From assembly GCA_027704905.1 (NCBI GenBank), contig CM051022.1, positions 9,904,228 to 9,968,227 on the forward strand: a DNA stretch of 64,000 nucleotides, in the 5' to 3' direction. Below, one piece after another: positions 30,001 to 45,000 of the stretch. Both the position numbers and the translations under genes were made by a program. The notes below the pieces were generated by a model. It was not told where the DNA came from. It did not search any database and worked only from the letters and a program-made list of their open reading frames with translations. The number at the start of each line of letters is the position of its first letter. Position 1 is the stretch's first letter. The DNA comes from Muraenolepis orangiensis. Its lineage: Eukaryota > Chordata > Actinopteri > Gadiformes > Muraenolepididae.

Positions 30001-33000
30001 GGACGATACTAATTCTACACAAAGCCAATCTAATGCAAATCCATTAGAACAGGACATGTCAGAGCTCAGTGACAAGTCACCAAAAGATCCGTTACAGGGA
30101 AAAGAGAGAAATGTGGAAGGTTTGCAACATAAAACAACTAATGATGCCGATTCAACACAGGAGGGTGTACAAGTTGAACTTAGCCAAGACATTAAAGAAG
30201 AAGAAGGTGATTCAATGCCAAACAATGAAAACAACTTTGAACCTGATCTGGAGAAGGAAGCAAAGGAACACACATTGATGTATTCAGAAGCACATGAGCA
30301 CTGGTTAGACCCAATCACGCAAGATGAAGAGCCACAGGTTCAGAGTGAGACAGAGGACCCATACCTAGAGGCGTTGACCACAAACCAGACATCAGATGCA
30401 CAGGAGTCATCAAAGTCAAGTGGCATAGAGGAAGGAACTAGTGTGAATAGCGACATGAAACTATTGACCCCTGAACAGGAGTTGTGCGGAGAAATTAACA
30501 ATGATAACATACAGCTAACCAACACATCAGAGCAAACACCAGGAGAGGTTTTGAGTGACAATCCCTCATTAGAAAGTCTAGCAAGTGAAATGGATATGAA
30601 GAAAGAAGAGGACAAAGATGGGGAAATCAAACCGGTTCAGACGGATGACCGCAAATCTGGTATCTCTGATGCAGAAGACCTGAAATGTGAAGAGGAGGCC
30701 CAGTCGTATATTAACAATGACAAAGTTGATACATGCGGGGGTGACGGCATCACACCACCCGATGACATAATCCAGGAGACACTTGAGGCAGTGACTGGCG
30801 TTTCGACGGGCCTTGGACACCCACCTGAGATCTCAGACGTTGAGAAAGGGGATAGTGAGCAAGGGATTGAAAATGAGCCAATGGAGGCCATCACAGAGGA
30901 GTGGCCACATACAGATCTGTTTAATGTGGATGAATTGAGTGTGGACGATACTAATTCAACACAAAGCCAATCTAATGCAAATCCATTAGAACAGGACATG
31001 TCAGAGCTCAGTGACAAGTCACCAAAAGATCCGTTACAGGGAAAAGAGAGAAATGTGGAAGGTTTGCAACATAAAACAACTAATGATGCCGATACAACAC
31101 AGGAGGGTGTACAAGTTGAACTTAGCCAAGACATTAAAGAAGAAGAAGGTGAATCAATGCCAAACAATGAAAACAACTTTGAACCTGATCTGGAGAAGGA
31201 AGCAAAGGAACACACATTGATGTATTCAGAAGCACATGAGCACTGGTTAGACCCAATCATGCAAGATGAAGAGCCACAGGTTGAGAGTGAGACAGAGGAC
31301 CCAGGCCTAGAGGTGTTGACCACGGACCAGACATCCGATGCACAGGGCTCATCAAAGTCAAGTGGAGTAGAGGAAGGGGCTAGCATGGATAAAACACAGG
31401 AGGGTGTGAAAGTGGAACTCAGCCAAGAAATTAAAGAAGAAGAAGGTGAATCAACACAAAACAATGACAACAGTATTGAACAGGATATGGGGAAGGAAGT
31501 TGAGCCATTGATTTATTCAGAAGCACATGAATACCTGTTAGAGCTGATTGTGCAAGATGAAGAGCCACAGGTTCAGAGTGAGACAGATGACCCATACCTA
31601 GAGGCGTTGACCACAAACCAGACATCAGATGCACAGGAGTCATCAAAGTCAAGTGGCATAGAGGAAGGAACTAGCGTGAAAAGCGACATTAAACTATTGA
31701 CCCCTGAACAGGAGTTGTGCGGAGAAATGAACAATGATAACATACAGCTAACCAACACATCAGAGCAAACACCAGGAGAGGTTTTGAGCGACAATCCCTC
31801 ATTAGAAAGTCTAGCAAGTGAAATGGGTATGAAGAAAGAAGAGGAAAAAGATGGGGAAATCAAAACGGTTCAGACAGATGACCGCAAATCTGGTCTCTCT
31901 GATGCAGAAGACCTGAAATGTGAAGAGGAGGCCCAGTCAAATATTAACAATGACAAAGTTGATACATGCGGTGGTGATGGCATCACACCACCCGATGACA
32001 TTATCCAGGAGACACTTGAGGCAGTGACTGGCGTTTCGACGGGCCTTGGACACCCACCTGAGATCTCAGACGTTGAGAAAGGGGATAGTGAGCAAGGGAT
32101 TGAAAATGAGCCAATGGAGGCCATCACAGAGGAGTGGCCACATACAGATTTGTTGAATGTGGATGAATTGAGTGTGGACGATACTAATTCAACACAAAGC
32201 CAATCTAATGCAAATCCATTAGAACAGGACATGTCAGTGCTCAGTGACAAGTCACCAAAAGATCCGTTACAGGGAAAAGAGAGAAATGTGGATGGTTTGC
32301 AACATAAAACAACTAATGATGCCGATTCAACACAGGAGGGTGTACAAGTTGAACTTAGCCAAGACATTAAAGAAGAAGAAGGTGATTCAATGCCAAACAA
32401 TGAAAACAACTTTGAACCTGATCTGGAGAAGGAAGCAAAGGAACACACATTGATGTATTCAGAAGCACATGAGCACTGGTTAGACCCAATCACGCAAGAT
32501 GAAGAGCCACATGTTCAGAGTGAGACAGAGGACCCATACCTAGAGGCGTTGACCACAAACCAGACATCAGATGCACAGGAGTCATCAAAGTCAAGTGGCA
32601 TAGAGGAAGGAACTAGTGTGAATAGCGACATGAAACTATTGACCCCTGAACAGGAGTTGTGCGGAGAAATGAACAATGATAACATACAGCTAACCAACAC
32701 ATCAGAGCAAACGCCAGGAGAGGTTTTGAGCGACAATCCCTCATTAAAAAGTCTAGCAAGTGAAATGGGTATGAAGAAAGAAGAGGACAAAGATGGGGAA
32801 ATCAAACCGGTTCAGACGGATGACAGCAAATCTGGTCTCTCTGATGCAGAAGACCTGAAATGTGAAGAGGAGGCCCAGTCGTATATTAACAATGACAAAG
32901 TTGATACATGCAAGGGTGATGGCATCACACCACCCAATGACATTATCCAGGAGACACTTGAGGCAGTGACTGGCGTTTCGACAGGACTTGGACACCCACC

Positions 33001-36000
33001 TGAGATCTCAGACGTTGAGAAAGGGGATAGTGAGCAAGGGATTGAAAATGAGCCAATGGAGGCCATCACAGAGGAGTGGCCACATACAGATCAGTTTAAT
33101 GTGGATGAATTGAGTGTGGACGATACTAATTCTACACAAACCCAATCTAATGCAAATCCATTAGAACAGGACATGTCAGAGCTCAGTGACAAGTCACCAA
33201 AAGATCCGTTACAGGGAAAAGAGAGAAATGTGGAAGGTTTGCAACATAAAACAACTAATGATGCCGATTCAACACAGGAGGGTGTACAAGTTGAACTTAG
33301 CCAAGACATTAAAGAAGAAGAAGGTGATTCAATGCCAAACAATGAAAACAACTTTGAACCTGATCTGGAGAAGGAAGCAAAGGAACACACATTGATGTAT
33401 TCAGAAGCACATGAGCACTGGTTAGACCCAATCACGCAAGATGAAGAGCCACAGGTTGAGAGTGAGACAGAGGACCCAGGCCTAGAGGTGTTGACCACGG
33501 ACCAGACATCCGATGCACAGGGCTCATCAAAGTCAAGTGGAGTAGAGGAAGGGGCTAGCATGGATAAAACACAGGAGGGTGTGAAAGTGGAACTCAGCCA
33601 AGAAATTAAAGAAGAAGAAGGTGAATCAATACTAAACAATGACAACAGTATTGAACAGGATCTGGGGAAGGAAGATGAGCCATTGATTTATTCAGAAGCA
33701 CATGAATACCTGTTAGAGTTGATTGTGCAAGCTGAAGAGCCACAGGTTCAGAGTGAGACAGAGGACCCATACCTAGAGGCGTTGACCACAAACCAGACAT
33801 CAGATGCACAGGAGTCATCAAAGTCAAGTGGCATAGAGGAAGGAACTAGCGTGAAAAGCGACATTAAACTATTGACCCCTGAACAGGAGTTGTGCGGAGA
33901 AATGAACAATGATAACATACAGCTAACCAACACATCAGAGCAAACGCCAGGAGAGGTTTTGAGCGACAATCCCTCAATAAAAAGTCTAGCAAGTGAAATG
34001 GGTATGAAGAAAGAAGAGGACAAAGATGGAGAAATCAATCCGGTTCAGACGGATGACCGCAAATCTGGACTCTCGGATGCAGAAGACCTGAAATGTGAAG
34101 AGGAGGCCCAGTCGTATATTAACAATGACAAAGTTGATACATGCGGGGGTGATGGCATCTCACCACCCGATGACATTATCCAGGAGACACTTGAGGCAGT
34201 GACTGGCGTTTCGACGGGCCATGGACACCCACCTGAGATCTCAGACGTTGAGAAAGGGGATAGTGAGCAAGGGATTGAAAATGAGCCAATGGAGGCCATC
34301 ACAGAGGAGTGGCCACATACAGATTTGTTGAATGTGGATGAATTGAGTGTGGACGATACTAATTCAACACAAAGCCAAACTAATGCAAATCCATTAGAAC
34401 AGGACATGTCAGAGCTCAGTGACACGTCTCCAAAAGATCCGTTACAGGGAAAAGAGAGAAATGTGGAAGGTTTGCAACATAAAACAACTAATGATGCCGA
34501 TTCAACACAGAAGGGTGTACAAGTTGAACTTAGCCAAGACATTAAAGAAGAAGAAGGTGAATCAATGCCAAACAATGACAACAGTTTTGAACAGGATCTA
34601 GGGAAGGAAGCCAAGCTATTGATTTATTCAGAAGCACATGAGCACCGGTTAGACCCGATTGCGCAAGATGAAGAACAAAAGGTACATGGTGAGACAGAGG
34701 ACCCAGGCCTAGAGGTATTGACCATGGAACAGACATCTGATGCACAGGGGTCATCAAAGTCAAGTGGAGAAGAGGAAGGGGCTAGCATGAATAACACACA
34801 GGAGGGTGTACAAGTGGAACTCAGCCAAGACATTAAAGAAGAAGAAGGTGAATCAATGGCAAACAATGACAACCGTTTTGAACCGGATCTGGTGAAGGAA
34901 GCCAAGCCAAAAGCACAAAAGCTGTGGTGGCCGCGGTGGCAGTGGTGGCAGAGGCAACGGTTAGACCCCATTCCAAAACATAAAGAGCAGCAGGTTGAGA
35001 GTGAGACAGAGGACCCAAGCCTAGAGGTGTTGACCACGGACCAGACATCCACTGAACAGGGGTCATCCAAGTCAAGTGGAGTAGAGGAAGGAACTAGCAT
35101 GAATAGCGACATTAAACTATTGACCCCTGAACAGGAGTTGTGCGGAGAAATGAACAATGATAACATACAGCTAACCAACACATCAGAGCAAATGCCAGGA
35201 GAGGTTTTGAGCGAAAATCCCTCATTAAAAAGTTTACCAAGTGAAATGGGTATGAAGAAAGAAGAGGTCAAAGATGGAGAAATCAAACCGGTTCAGACGG
35301 ATGACCGTAAATCTGGTCTCTCGGATGCAAAAGACCTGAAATGTGAAGAGGAGGCCCAGTCAAATATTAACAACGAGAAAGTTGATACATGCGGGGGTGA
35401 TGGCATCACACCACCCGATGACATAATCCAGGAGACACTTGAGGCAGTGACTGGCGTTTCGACGGGCCTTGGACACCCACCTGAGATCTCAGACGTTGAG
35501 AAAGGGGATAGTGAGCAAGGGATTGAAAATGAGCCAATGGAGGCCATCACAGAGGAGTGGCCACATACAGATTTGTTGAATGTGGATGAATTGAGTGTGG
35601 ACGATACTAATTCTACACAAAGCCAATCTAATGCAAATCCATTAGAACAGGACATGTCAGAGCTCAGTGACAAGTCACCAAAAGATCCGTTACAGGGAAA
35701 AGAGAGAAATGTGGAAGGTTTGCAACATAAAACAACTAATGATGCCGATTCAACACAGGAGGGTGTACAAGTTGAACTTAGCCAAGACATTAAAGAAGAA
35801 GAAGGTGATTCAATGCCAAACAATGAAAACAACTTTGAACCTGATCTGGAGAAGGAAGCAAAGGAACACACATTGATGTATTCAGAAGCACATGAGCACT
35901 GGTTAGACCCAATCACGCAAGATGAAGAGCCACAGGTTGAGAGTGAGACAGAGGACCCAGGCCTAGAGGTGTTGACCACGGACCAGACATCCGATGCACA

Positions 36001-39000
36001 GGGCTCATCAAAGTCAAGTGGAGTAGAGGAAGGGGCTAGCATGGATAAAACACAGGAGGGTGTGAAAGTGGAACTCAGCCAAGAAATTAAAGAAGAAGAA
36101 GGTGAATCAACACCAAACAATGACAACAGTATTGAACAGGATCTGGGGAAGGAAGATGAGCCATTGATTTTTTCAGAAGCACATGAATACCTGTTAGAGT
36201 TGATTGTGCAAGATGAAGAGCCACAGGTTCAGAGTGAGACAGAGGACCCATACCTAGAGGTGTTGACCACAAACCAGACATCAGATGCACAGGAGTCATC
36301 AAAGTCAAGTGGCATAGAGGAAGGAACTAGTGTGAATAGCGACATGAAACTATTGACCCCTGAACAGGAGTTGTTCGAAGAAATTAACAATGATAATATA
36401 CAGCTAACCAACACATCAGAGCAAACGCCAGGAGAGGTTTTGAGCGACAATCCCTCATTAAAAAGTCTAGCAAGTGAAATGGGTATGAAGAAAGAAGAGG
36501 ACAAAGATGGGGAAATCAAACCGGTTCAGACGGATGACCGCAAATCTGGTCTCTCTGATGCAGAAGACCTGAAATGTGAAGAGGAGGCCCAGTCGTATAT
36601 TAACAATGACAAAGTTGATACATGCGGGGGTGATGGCATCTCACCACCCGATGACATTATCCAGGAGACACTTGAGGCAGTGACTGGCGTTTCGACGGGC
36701 CTTGGACACCCACCTGAGATCTCAGACGTTGAGAAAGGGGATAGTGAGCAAGGGATTGAAAATGAGCCAATGGAGGCCATCACAGAGGAGTGGCCACATA
36801 CAGATTTGTTGAATGTGGATGAATTGAGTGTGGACGATACTAATTCAACACAAAGCCAATCTAATGCAAATCCATTAGAACAGGACATGTCAGTGCTCAG
36901 TGACAAGTCACCAAAAGATCCGTTACAGGGAAAAGAGAGAAATGTGGATGGTTTGCAACATAAAACAACTAATGATGCCGATTCAACACAGGAGGGTGTA
37001 CAAGTTGAACTTAGCCAAGACATTAAAGAAGAAGAAGGTGATTCAATGCCAAACAATGAAAACAACTTTGAACCTGATCTGGAGAAGGAAGCAAAGGAAC
37101 ACACATTGATGTATTCAGAAGCACATGAGCACTGGTTAGACCCAATCACGCAAGATGAAGAGCCACAGGTTGAGAGTGAGACAGAGGACCCAGGCCTAGA
37201 GGTGTTGACCACGGACCAGACATCCGATGCACAGGGCTCATCAAAGTCAAGTGGAGTAGAGGAAGGGGCTAGCATGGATAAAACACAGGAGGGTGTGAAA
37301 GTGGAACTCAGCCAAGAAATTAAAGAAGAAGAAGGTGTATCAATACCAAACAATGACAACAGTATTGAACAGGATCTGGGGAAGGAAAAAGAGCCATTGA
37401 TTTATTCAGAAGCACATGAATACCTGTTAGAGCTGATTGTGCAAGATGAAGAGCCACAGGTTCAGAGTGAGACAGAGGACCCATACCTAGAGGCGTTGAC
37501 CACAAACCAGACATCAGATGCACAGGAGTCATCAAAGTCAAGTGGCATAGAGGAAGGAACTAGTGTGAATAGCGACATGAAACTATTGACCCCTGAACAG
37601 GAGTTGTGCGGAGAAATGAACAATGATAACATACAGCTAACCAACACATCAGAGCAAACACCAGGAGAGGTTTTGAGTGACAATCCCTCATTAAAAAGTC
37701 TAGCAAGTGAAATGGGTATGAAGAAAGAAGAGGACAAAGATGGGGAAATCAAACCGGTTCAGACGGATGACCGCAAATCTGGTATCTCTGATGCAGAAGA
37801 CCTGAAATGTGAAGAGGAGGCCCAGTCGTATATTAACAATGACAAAGTTGATACATGCGGGGGTGATGGCATCACACCACCCGATGACATTATCCAGGAG
37901 ACAATTGAGGCAGTGACTGGCGTTTCGACAGGACTTGGACACCCACCTGAGATCTCAGACGTTGAGAAAGGGGATAGTGAGCAAGGGATTGAAAATGAGC
38001 AAATGGAGGCCATCACAGAGGAGTGGCCACATACAGATTTGTTGAATGTGGATGAATTGAGTGTGGACGATACTAATTCTACACAAAGCCAATCTAATGC
38101 AAATCCATTAGAACAGGACATGTCAGAGCTCAGTGACAAGTCACCAAAAGATCCGTTACAGGGAAAAGAGAGAAATGTGGAAGGTTTGCAACATAAAACA
38201 ACTAATGATGCCGATTCAACACAGGAGGGTGTACAAGTTGAACTTAGCCAAGACATTAAAGAAGAAGAAGGTGATTCAATGCCAAACAATGAAAACAACT
38301 TTGAACCTGATCTGGAGAAGGAAGCAAAGGAACACACATTGATGTATTCAGAAGCACATGAGCACTGGTTAGACCCAATCACGCAAGATGAAGAGCCACA
38401 GGTTGAGAGTGAGACAGAGGACCCATACCTAGAGGCGTTGACCACAAACCAGACATCAGATGCACAGGAGTCATCAAAGTCAAGTGGCATAGAGGAAGGA
38501 ACTAGTGTGAAAAGCGACATTAAACTATTGACCCCTGAACAGGAGTTGTGCGGAGAAATGAACAATGATAATATACAGCTAACCAACACATCAGAGCAAA
38601 CGCCAGGAGAGGTTTTAAGTGACAATCCCTCATTAAAAAGTCTAGCAAGTGAAATGGGTATGAAGAAAGAAGAGGACAAAGATGGGGAAATCAAACCGGT
38701 TCAGACGGATGACCGCAAATCTGGTCTCTCTGATGCAGAAGACCTGAAATGTGAAGAGGAGGCCCAGTCGTATATTAACAATGACAAAGTTTATACATGC
38801 GGGGGTGATGGCATCACACCACCCGATGACATTATCCAGGAGACACTTGAGGCAGTGACTGGCGTTTCGACAGGACTTGGACACCCACCTGAGATCTCAG
38901 ACGTTGAGAAAGGGGATAGTGAGCAAGGGATTGAAAATGAGCCAATGGAGGCCATCACAGAGGAGTGGCCACATACAGATGTGTTGAATGTGGATGAATT

Positions 39001-42000
39001 GAGTGTGGACGATACTAAATCAACACAAAGCCAATCGAATGCAAATCCATTAGAACAGGACATGTCAGAGCTCAGTGACACGTCACCAAAAGATCCGTTA
39101 CAGGGAAAAGAGAGAAATGTGGAAGCTTTTCAACATAAAACAACTAATGATGCCGATTCAACACAGAAGGGTGTACAAGTTGAACTTAGCCAAGACATTA
39201 AAGAAGCAGAAGGTGATTCAATGCCAAACAATGAAAACGACTTTGAACCTGATCTGGAGAAGGAAGCCAAGGAACACACATTGATGTATTCAGATGGACA
39301 TGAGCACTGGTTAGACCCGATCACGCAAGATAAAGAGACACCGATTCAGAGTGAGACAGAGGACCCAGGCCTAGAGGTGTTGACCACGGACCAGACATCC
39401 ACTGCACAGGGGTCATCAACATCAAGTGGAGTAGAGGAAGGTGCTAGCATGAACAACACACAGGAGTGTTTAAAAGTGGAACTCAACCAAGACATCAAAG
39501 AAGATGAAGGTGAATCAATACCAAACAATGACAACCGTTTTGAACCGGATCTGGTGAAGGAAGCCAAGCCATTGATTTATTCAGAAGCAAATGAGCATCG
39601 ATTAGACCCGATTGCGCAAGATGAAGAACCACAGGTACATGGTGAGACAGAGGACCCATACCTAGAGGTGTTGACCACGGACCAGACATCCACTACACAG
39701 GGGTCATCAAAGTCAAGTGGAGTAGAAGAAGGGGCTAGCATGAATAACACACAGGAGGGTGTGAAAGTGGAACTCAGCCAAGACATTAAAGAAGAAGAAG
39801 GTGAATCAATGCCAAACAATGACAACCGTTTTGAACCGGATCTGGTGAAGGAAGCCAAGCCAAAAGCACAAAAGCTGTGGTGGCCGCGGTGGCAGTGGTG
39901 GCAGAGGCAACGGTTAGACCCCATTCCAAAACATAAAGAGCCACAGGTTGAGAGTGAGACAGAGGACCCAGGCCTAGAGGTGTTGACCACAAACCAGACA
40001 TCAGATTCACAAGAGTCATCAAAGACAAGTGGCATAGAGGAAGGAACTAGCGTGAATAGCGACATGAAACTATTGACCCCTGAACAGGAGTTGTGCGGAG
40101 AAATGAACAATGATAATATACAGCTAACCAACACATCAGAGCAAACGCCAGGAGAGGTTTTGAGCGACAATCCCTCAATAAAAAGTCTAGCAAGTGAAAT
40201 GGGTATGAAGAAAGAAGAGGACAAAGATGGAGAAATCAAACCGGTTCAGACGGATGACCGCAAATCTGGTCTATCGGATGCAGAAGACCTGACATGTGAA
40301 GAGGAGGCCCAGACGTATATTAACAATGACAAAGTTGATACATGCGGTGGTGATGGCATCAAACCACCCGATGACATAATCCAGGAGACACTTGAGGCAG
40401 TGACTGGCGTTTCGACGGGCCTTGGACACCCACCTGAGATCTCAGACGTTGAGAAAGGGCACCGGTTAGACCCGATTGCGCAAGATGAAGAACAAAAGGT
40501 ACATGGTGAGACAGAGGACCGAGGCCTAGAGGTATTGACCATGGAACAGACATCTGATGCACAGGGCTCATCAAAGTCAAGTGGAGAAGAGGAAGGGGCG
40601 AGCATGAATAACACACAGGAGGGTGTAAAAGTGGAACTCAGCCAAGACATTAAAGAAGATGAAGGTGAATCAATACCAAACAATGACAACAGTTTTGAAC
40701 AGGATCTGGGGAAGGAAGCCAAGCCATTGATTTATTCAGAAGCAAATGAGCACCGGTTAGACACGATTGCGCAAGATGAAGAACCACAGGTACATGGTGA
40801 GACAGAGGACCCAGGCCTAGAGGTGTTGACCACGGACAAGACATCCACTACACAGGGGCCACCAAAGTCAAGTGGAGTAGAGGAAGGGGCTAGCATGGAT
40901 AAAACACAGGAGGATGAGAATGTGGAACTCAGCCAAGACATTAAAGAAGAAGAAGGTGATTCAATGCCAAACAATGAAAACAACTTTGAACCTAATCTGG
41001 AGAAGGAAGCCAAGGAACAGACATTGATGTATTCAGAAGCACATGAGCACTGGTTAGACCCGATCGCGCAAGATGAAGAGCCACAGGTTGAGAGTGAGAC
41101 AGAGGACCCAGGCCTAGAAGTGTTGACCACGGACCAGAAATCCGATGCACAGGAGTCATCAAAGTCCAGTGGAGTAGAGGAAGGAACTAGTGTGAATAGC
41201 GACATGAAACTATTGACCCCTGAACAGGAGTTGTGCGGAAAAATGAACAATGATAACATACAGCTAACCAACACATCAGAGCAAACGCCAGGAGAGGTTT
41301 TGAGCGACAATCCCTCATTAGAAAGTCTAGCAAGTGAAATGGGTATGAAGAAAGAAGAGGACAAAGATGGGGAAATCAAACCGGTTCAGACGCATGACAG
41401 CAAATCTGGGCTCTCGGATGCAGAAGACCTGAAATGTGAAGAGGAGGCCCAGTCGTATATTAACAATGACAAAGTTGATACATGCGGGGGTGATGGCATC
41501 ACACCACCCGATGACATTATCCAGGAGACACTTGAGGCAGTGACTGGCGTTTCGACGGGCCTTGGACACCCACCTGAGATCTCAGACGTTGAGAAAGGGG
41601 ATAGTGAGCAAGGGATTGAAAATGAACAAATGGAGGCCATCACAGAGGAGTGGCCACATACAGATGTGTTAAATGTGGATGAATTGAGTGTGGACGATAC
41701 TAAATCAACACAAAGCCAATCTAATGCAAATTCCTTAGAACAGGACATGTCAGAGCTCAGTGACACGTCACCAAAAGATCCGTTACAGGGAAAAGAGAAA
41801 AATGTGGAAGGTTTGCAACATAAAACAACTAATGATGCCGATTCAACACAGAAGGGTGTACAAGTTGAACTTAGCCAAAACATTAAAGAAGAAGAAGGTG
41901 ATTCAATGCACAACAATGAAAATGACTTTGAACCTGATCTGGAGAAGGAAACCAAGGAACACACATTGTTGTATTCAGACGCATATGAGCACTGGTTAGA

Positions 42001-45000
42001 CCCGATCACGCAAGATAAAGAGACACCGATTAAGAGTGAGACAGAGGACCCAGGCCTAGAGGTGTTGACCCAGGACCAGACATCCGATGCACAGGGCTCA
42101 TCAAAGTTAAGTGGAGTAGAGGAAGGGGCTAGCATGGATAAAACACAGGAGGGTGTGAAAGTGGAACTCAGCCAAGAAATTAAAGAAGAAGAAGGTGATT
42201 CAATGCCAAACAATGAAAACAACTTTGAACCTAATCTGGAGAAGGAAGCCAAGGAACACACATTGATGTATTCAGAAGCACATGAGCACTGGTTAGACCC
42301 GATCGTGCAAGATGAAGAGCCACAGGTTGAGAGTGAGACAGAGGACCCAGGCCTAGAGGTGTTGACCACGGACCAGAAATCCGATGCACAGGGCTCATCA
42401 AAGTCAAGTGGAGTAGAGGAAGGGGCTAGCATGGATAAAACACAGGAGGATGTAAAAGTGGAACTCAGCCAAGAAATTAAAGAAGGTGAATCATTACCAA
42501 ACAATGACAACAGTATTGAACAGGATCTGGGGAAGGAAGTCGAGCCATTGATTTATTCAGAAGCACATGAATACCTGTTAGAGTTGATTGCGCAAGATGA
42601 ACAGCCAAAGGTTCAGAGTGAGACAGAGGACCCATACCTAGAGGTGTTGACCACAAACCAGACATCAGATGCACAGGAGTCATCAAAGTCAAGTAGCATA
42701 GAGGAAGGAACTAGTGTGAATAGCGACATGAAACTATTGACCCCTGAACAGGAGTTGTGCGGAGAAATGAACAATGATAACATACAGCTAACCAACACAT
42801 CAGAGCAAACGCCAGGAGAGGTTTTGAGCGACAATCCCTCATTAGAAAGTCTAGCAAGTGAAATGGGTATGAAGAAAGAAGAGGACAAAGATGGGGAAAT
42901 CAAACCGGTTCAGACGGATGACAGCAAATCTGGTCTCTCTGATGCAGAAGACCTGAAATGTGAAGAGGAGGCCCAGTCGTATATTAACAACAAGAAAGTT
43001 CATACATGCGGGGGTGATGGCATCACACCACCTGATGACATAATCCAGGAGACACTTGAGGCAGTGACTGGCGTTTCGACGGGCCTTGGACACCCACCTG
43101 AGATCTCAGACGTTGAGAAAGGGGATAGTGAGCATGGGATTGAAAATGAACAAATGGAGGCCATCACAGAGGAGTGGCCACATACAGATGTGTTTAATGT
43201 GGATGAATTGAGTGTGGACGATACTAAATCAACACAAAGCCAAACTAATGCAAATCCATTAGAACAGGACATGTCAGTGCTCAGTGACACGTCACCAAAA
43301 GATCCGTTACAGGGAAAAGAGAGAAATGTGGAAGGTTTGCAACATAAAACAACTAATGATGCCGATTCAACACAGGAGGGTGTACAAGTGGAACTTAGCC
43401 AAGACATTAAAGAAGCAGAAGGTGATTCAATGCCAAACAATGAAAACGACTTTGAACCTGATCTGGAGAAGGAAGCCAAGGAACACACATTGATGTATTC
43501 AGATGGACATGAGCACTGGTTAGACCCGATCACGCAAGATAAAGAGACACCGATTCAGAGTGAGACAGAGGACCCAGGCCTAGAGGTGTTGACCACGGAC
43601 CAGACATCCGATGCACAGGGCTCATCAAAGTCAAGTGGAGTAGAGGAAGGGGCTAGCATGAACAACACACAGGAGTGTTTAAAAGTGGAACTCAACCAAG
43701 ACATCAAAGAAGATGAAGGTGAATCAATACCAAACAATGACAACCGTTTTGAACCGGATCTGGTGAAGGAAGCCAAGCCATTGATTTATTCAGAAGCAAA
43801 TGAGCATCGGTTAGACCCGATTGCGCAAGATGAAGAACCACAGGTACATGGTGAGACAGAGGACCCAGGCCTAGAGGTATTGACCACGGAACAGACATCC
43901 GATGCACAGGGGTCATCAAAGTCAAGTGGAGTAGAAGAAGGGGCTAGCATGGATAACACACAAGAGGGTGTAAAAGTGGAACTCAGCCAAGACATTAAAG
44001 AAGAAGAAGGTGAATCAATGCCAAACAATGACAACCGTTTTGAACCGGATCTGGTGAAGGAAGCCAAGCCAAAAGCACAAAAGCTGTGGTGGCCGCGGTG
44101 GCAGTGGTGGCAGAGGCAACGGTTAGACCCCATTCCAAAACATAAAGAGCAGCAGGTTGAGAGTGAGACAGAGGACCCAAGCCTAGAGGTGTTGACCACG
44201 GACCAGACATCCACTGAACAGGGGTCATCCAAGTCAAGTGGAGTAGAGGAAGGGGCTAGCATGAATAACACACAGGAGTGTTTAAAAGTGGAACTCAACC
44301 AAGACATCAAAGAAGATGAAGGTGAATCAATACCAAACAATGACAACAGTTTTGAACAGGATCTGGGGAAGGAAGCTAAGCCATTGATTTATTCAGAAGC
44401 ACATGAGCACCGGTTAGACCCGATTGCGCAAGATGAAGAACCAAAGGTACATGGTGAGACAGAGGACCCATACCTAGAGGTGTTGACCACAAACCAGACA
44501 TCAGATTCACAGGAGTCATCAAAGTCAAGTGGCATAGAGGAAGGAACTAGCGTGAATAGCGACCTGAAACTATTGACCCCTGAACAGGAGTTGTGCAGAG
44601 AAATGAACAATGATAACATACAGCTAACCAACACATCAGAGCAAACGCCAGGAGAGGTTTTGAGTGACAATCCCTCATTAGAAAGTCTAGCAAGTGAAAT
44701 GGGTATGAAGAAAGAAGAGGACAAAGATGGGGAAATCAAACCGGTTCAGACGGATGACCGCAAATCTGGTCTATCGGATGCAGAAGACCTGACATGTGAA
44801 GAGGAGGCCCAGACGTATATTAACAACGAGAAAGTTGATACATGCGGTGGTGATGGCATCACACCACCCGATGACATAATCCAGGAGACACTTGAGGCAG
44901 TGACTGGCGTTTCGACAGGACTTGGACACCCAGCTGAGATCTCAGACGTTGAGAAAGGGGATAGTGAGCAAGGGATTGAAAATGAGCAAATGGAGGCCAT

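Noticed and set aside
34910..34985. Trp-rich insert as an encoded antimicrobial peptide (indolicidin-like)
   Set aside because: It lies inside a long frame with no signal peptide or cleavage sites, and short Trp/Arg similarity is not evidence of that function.
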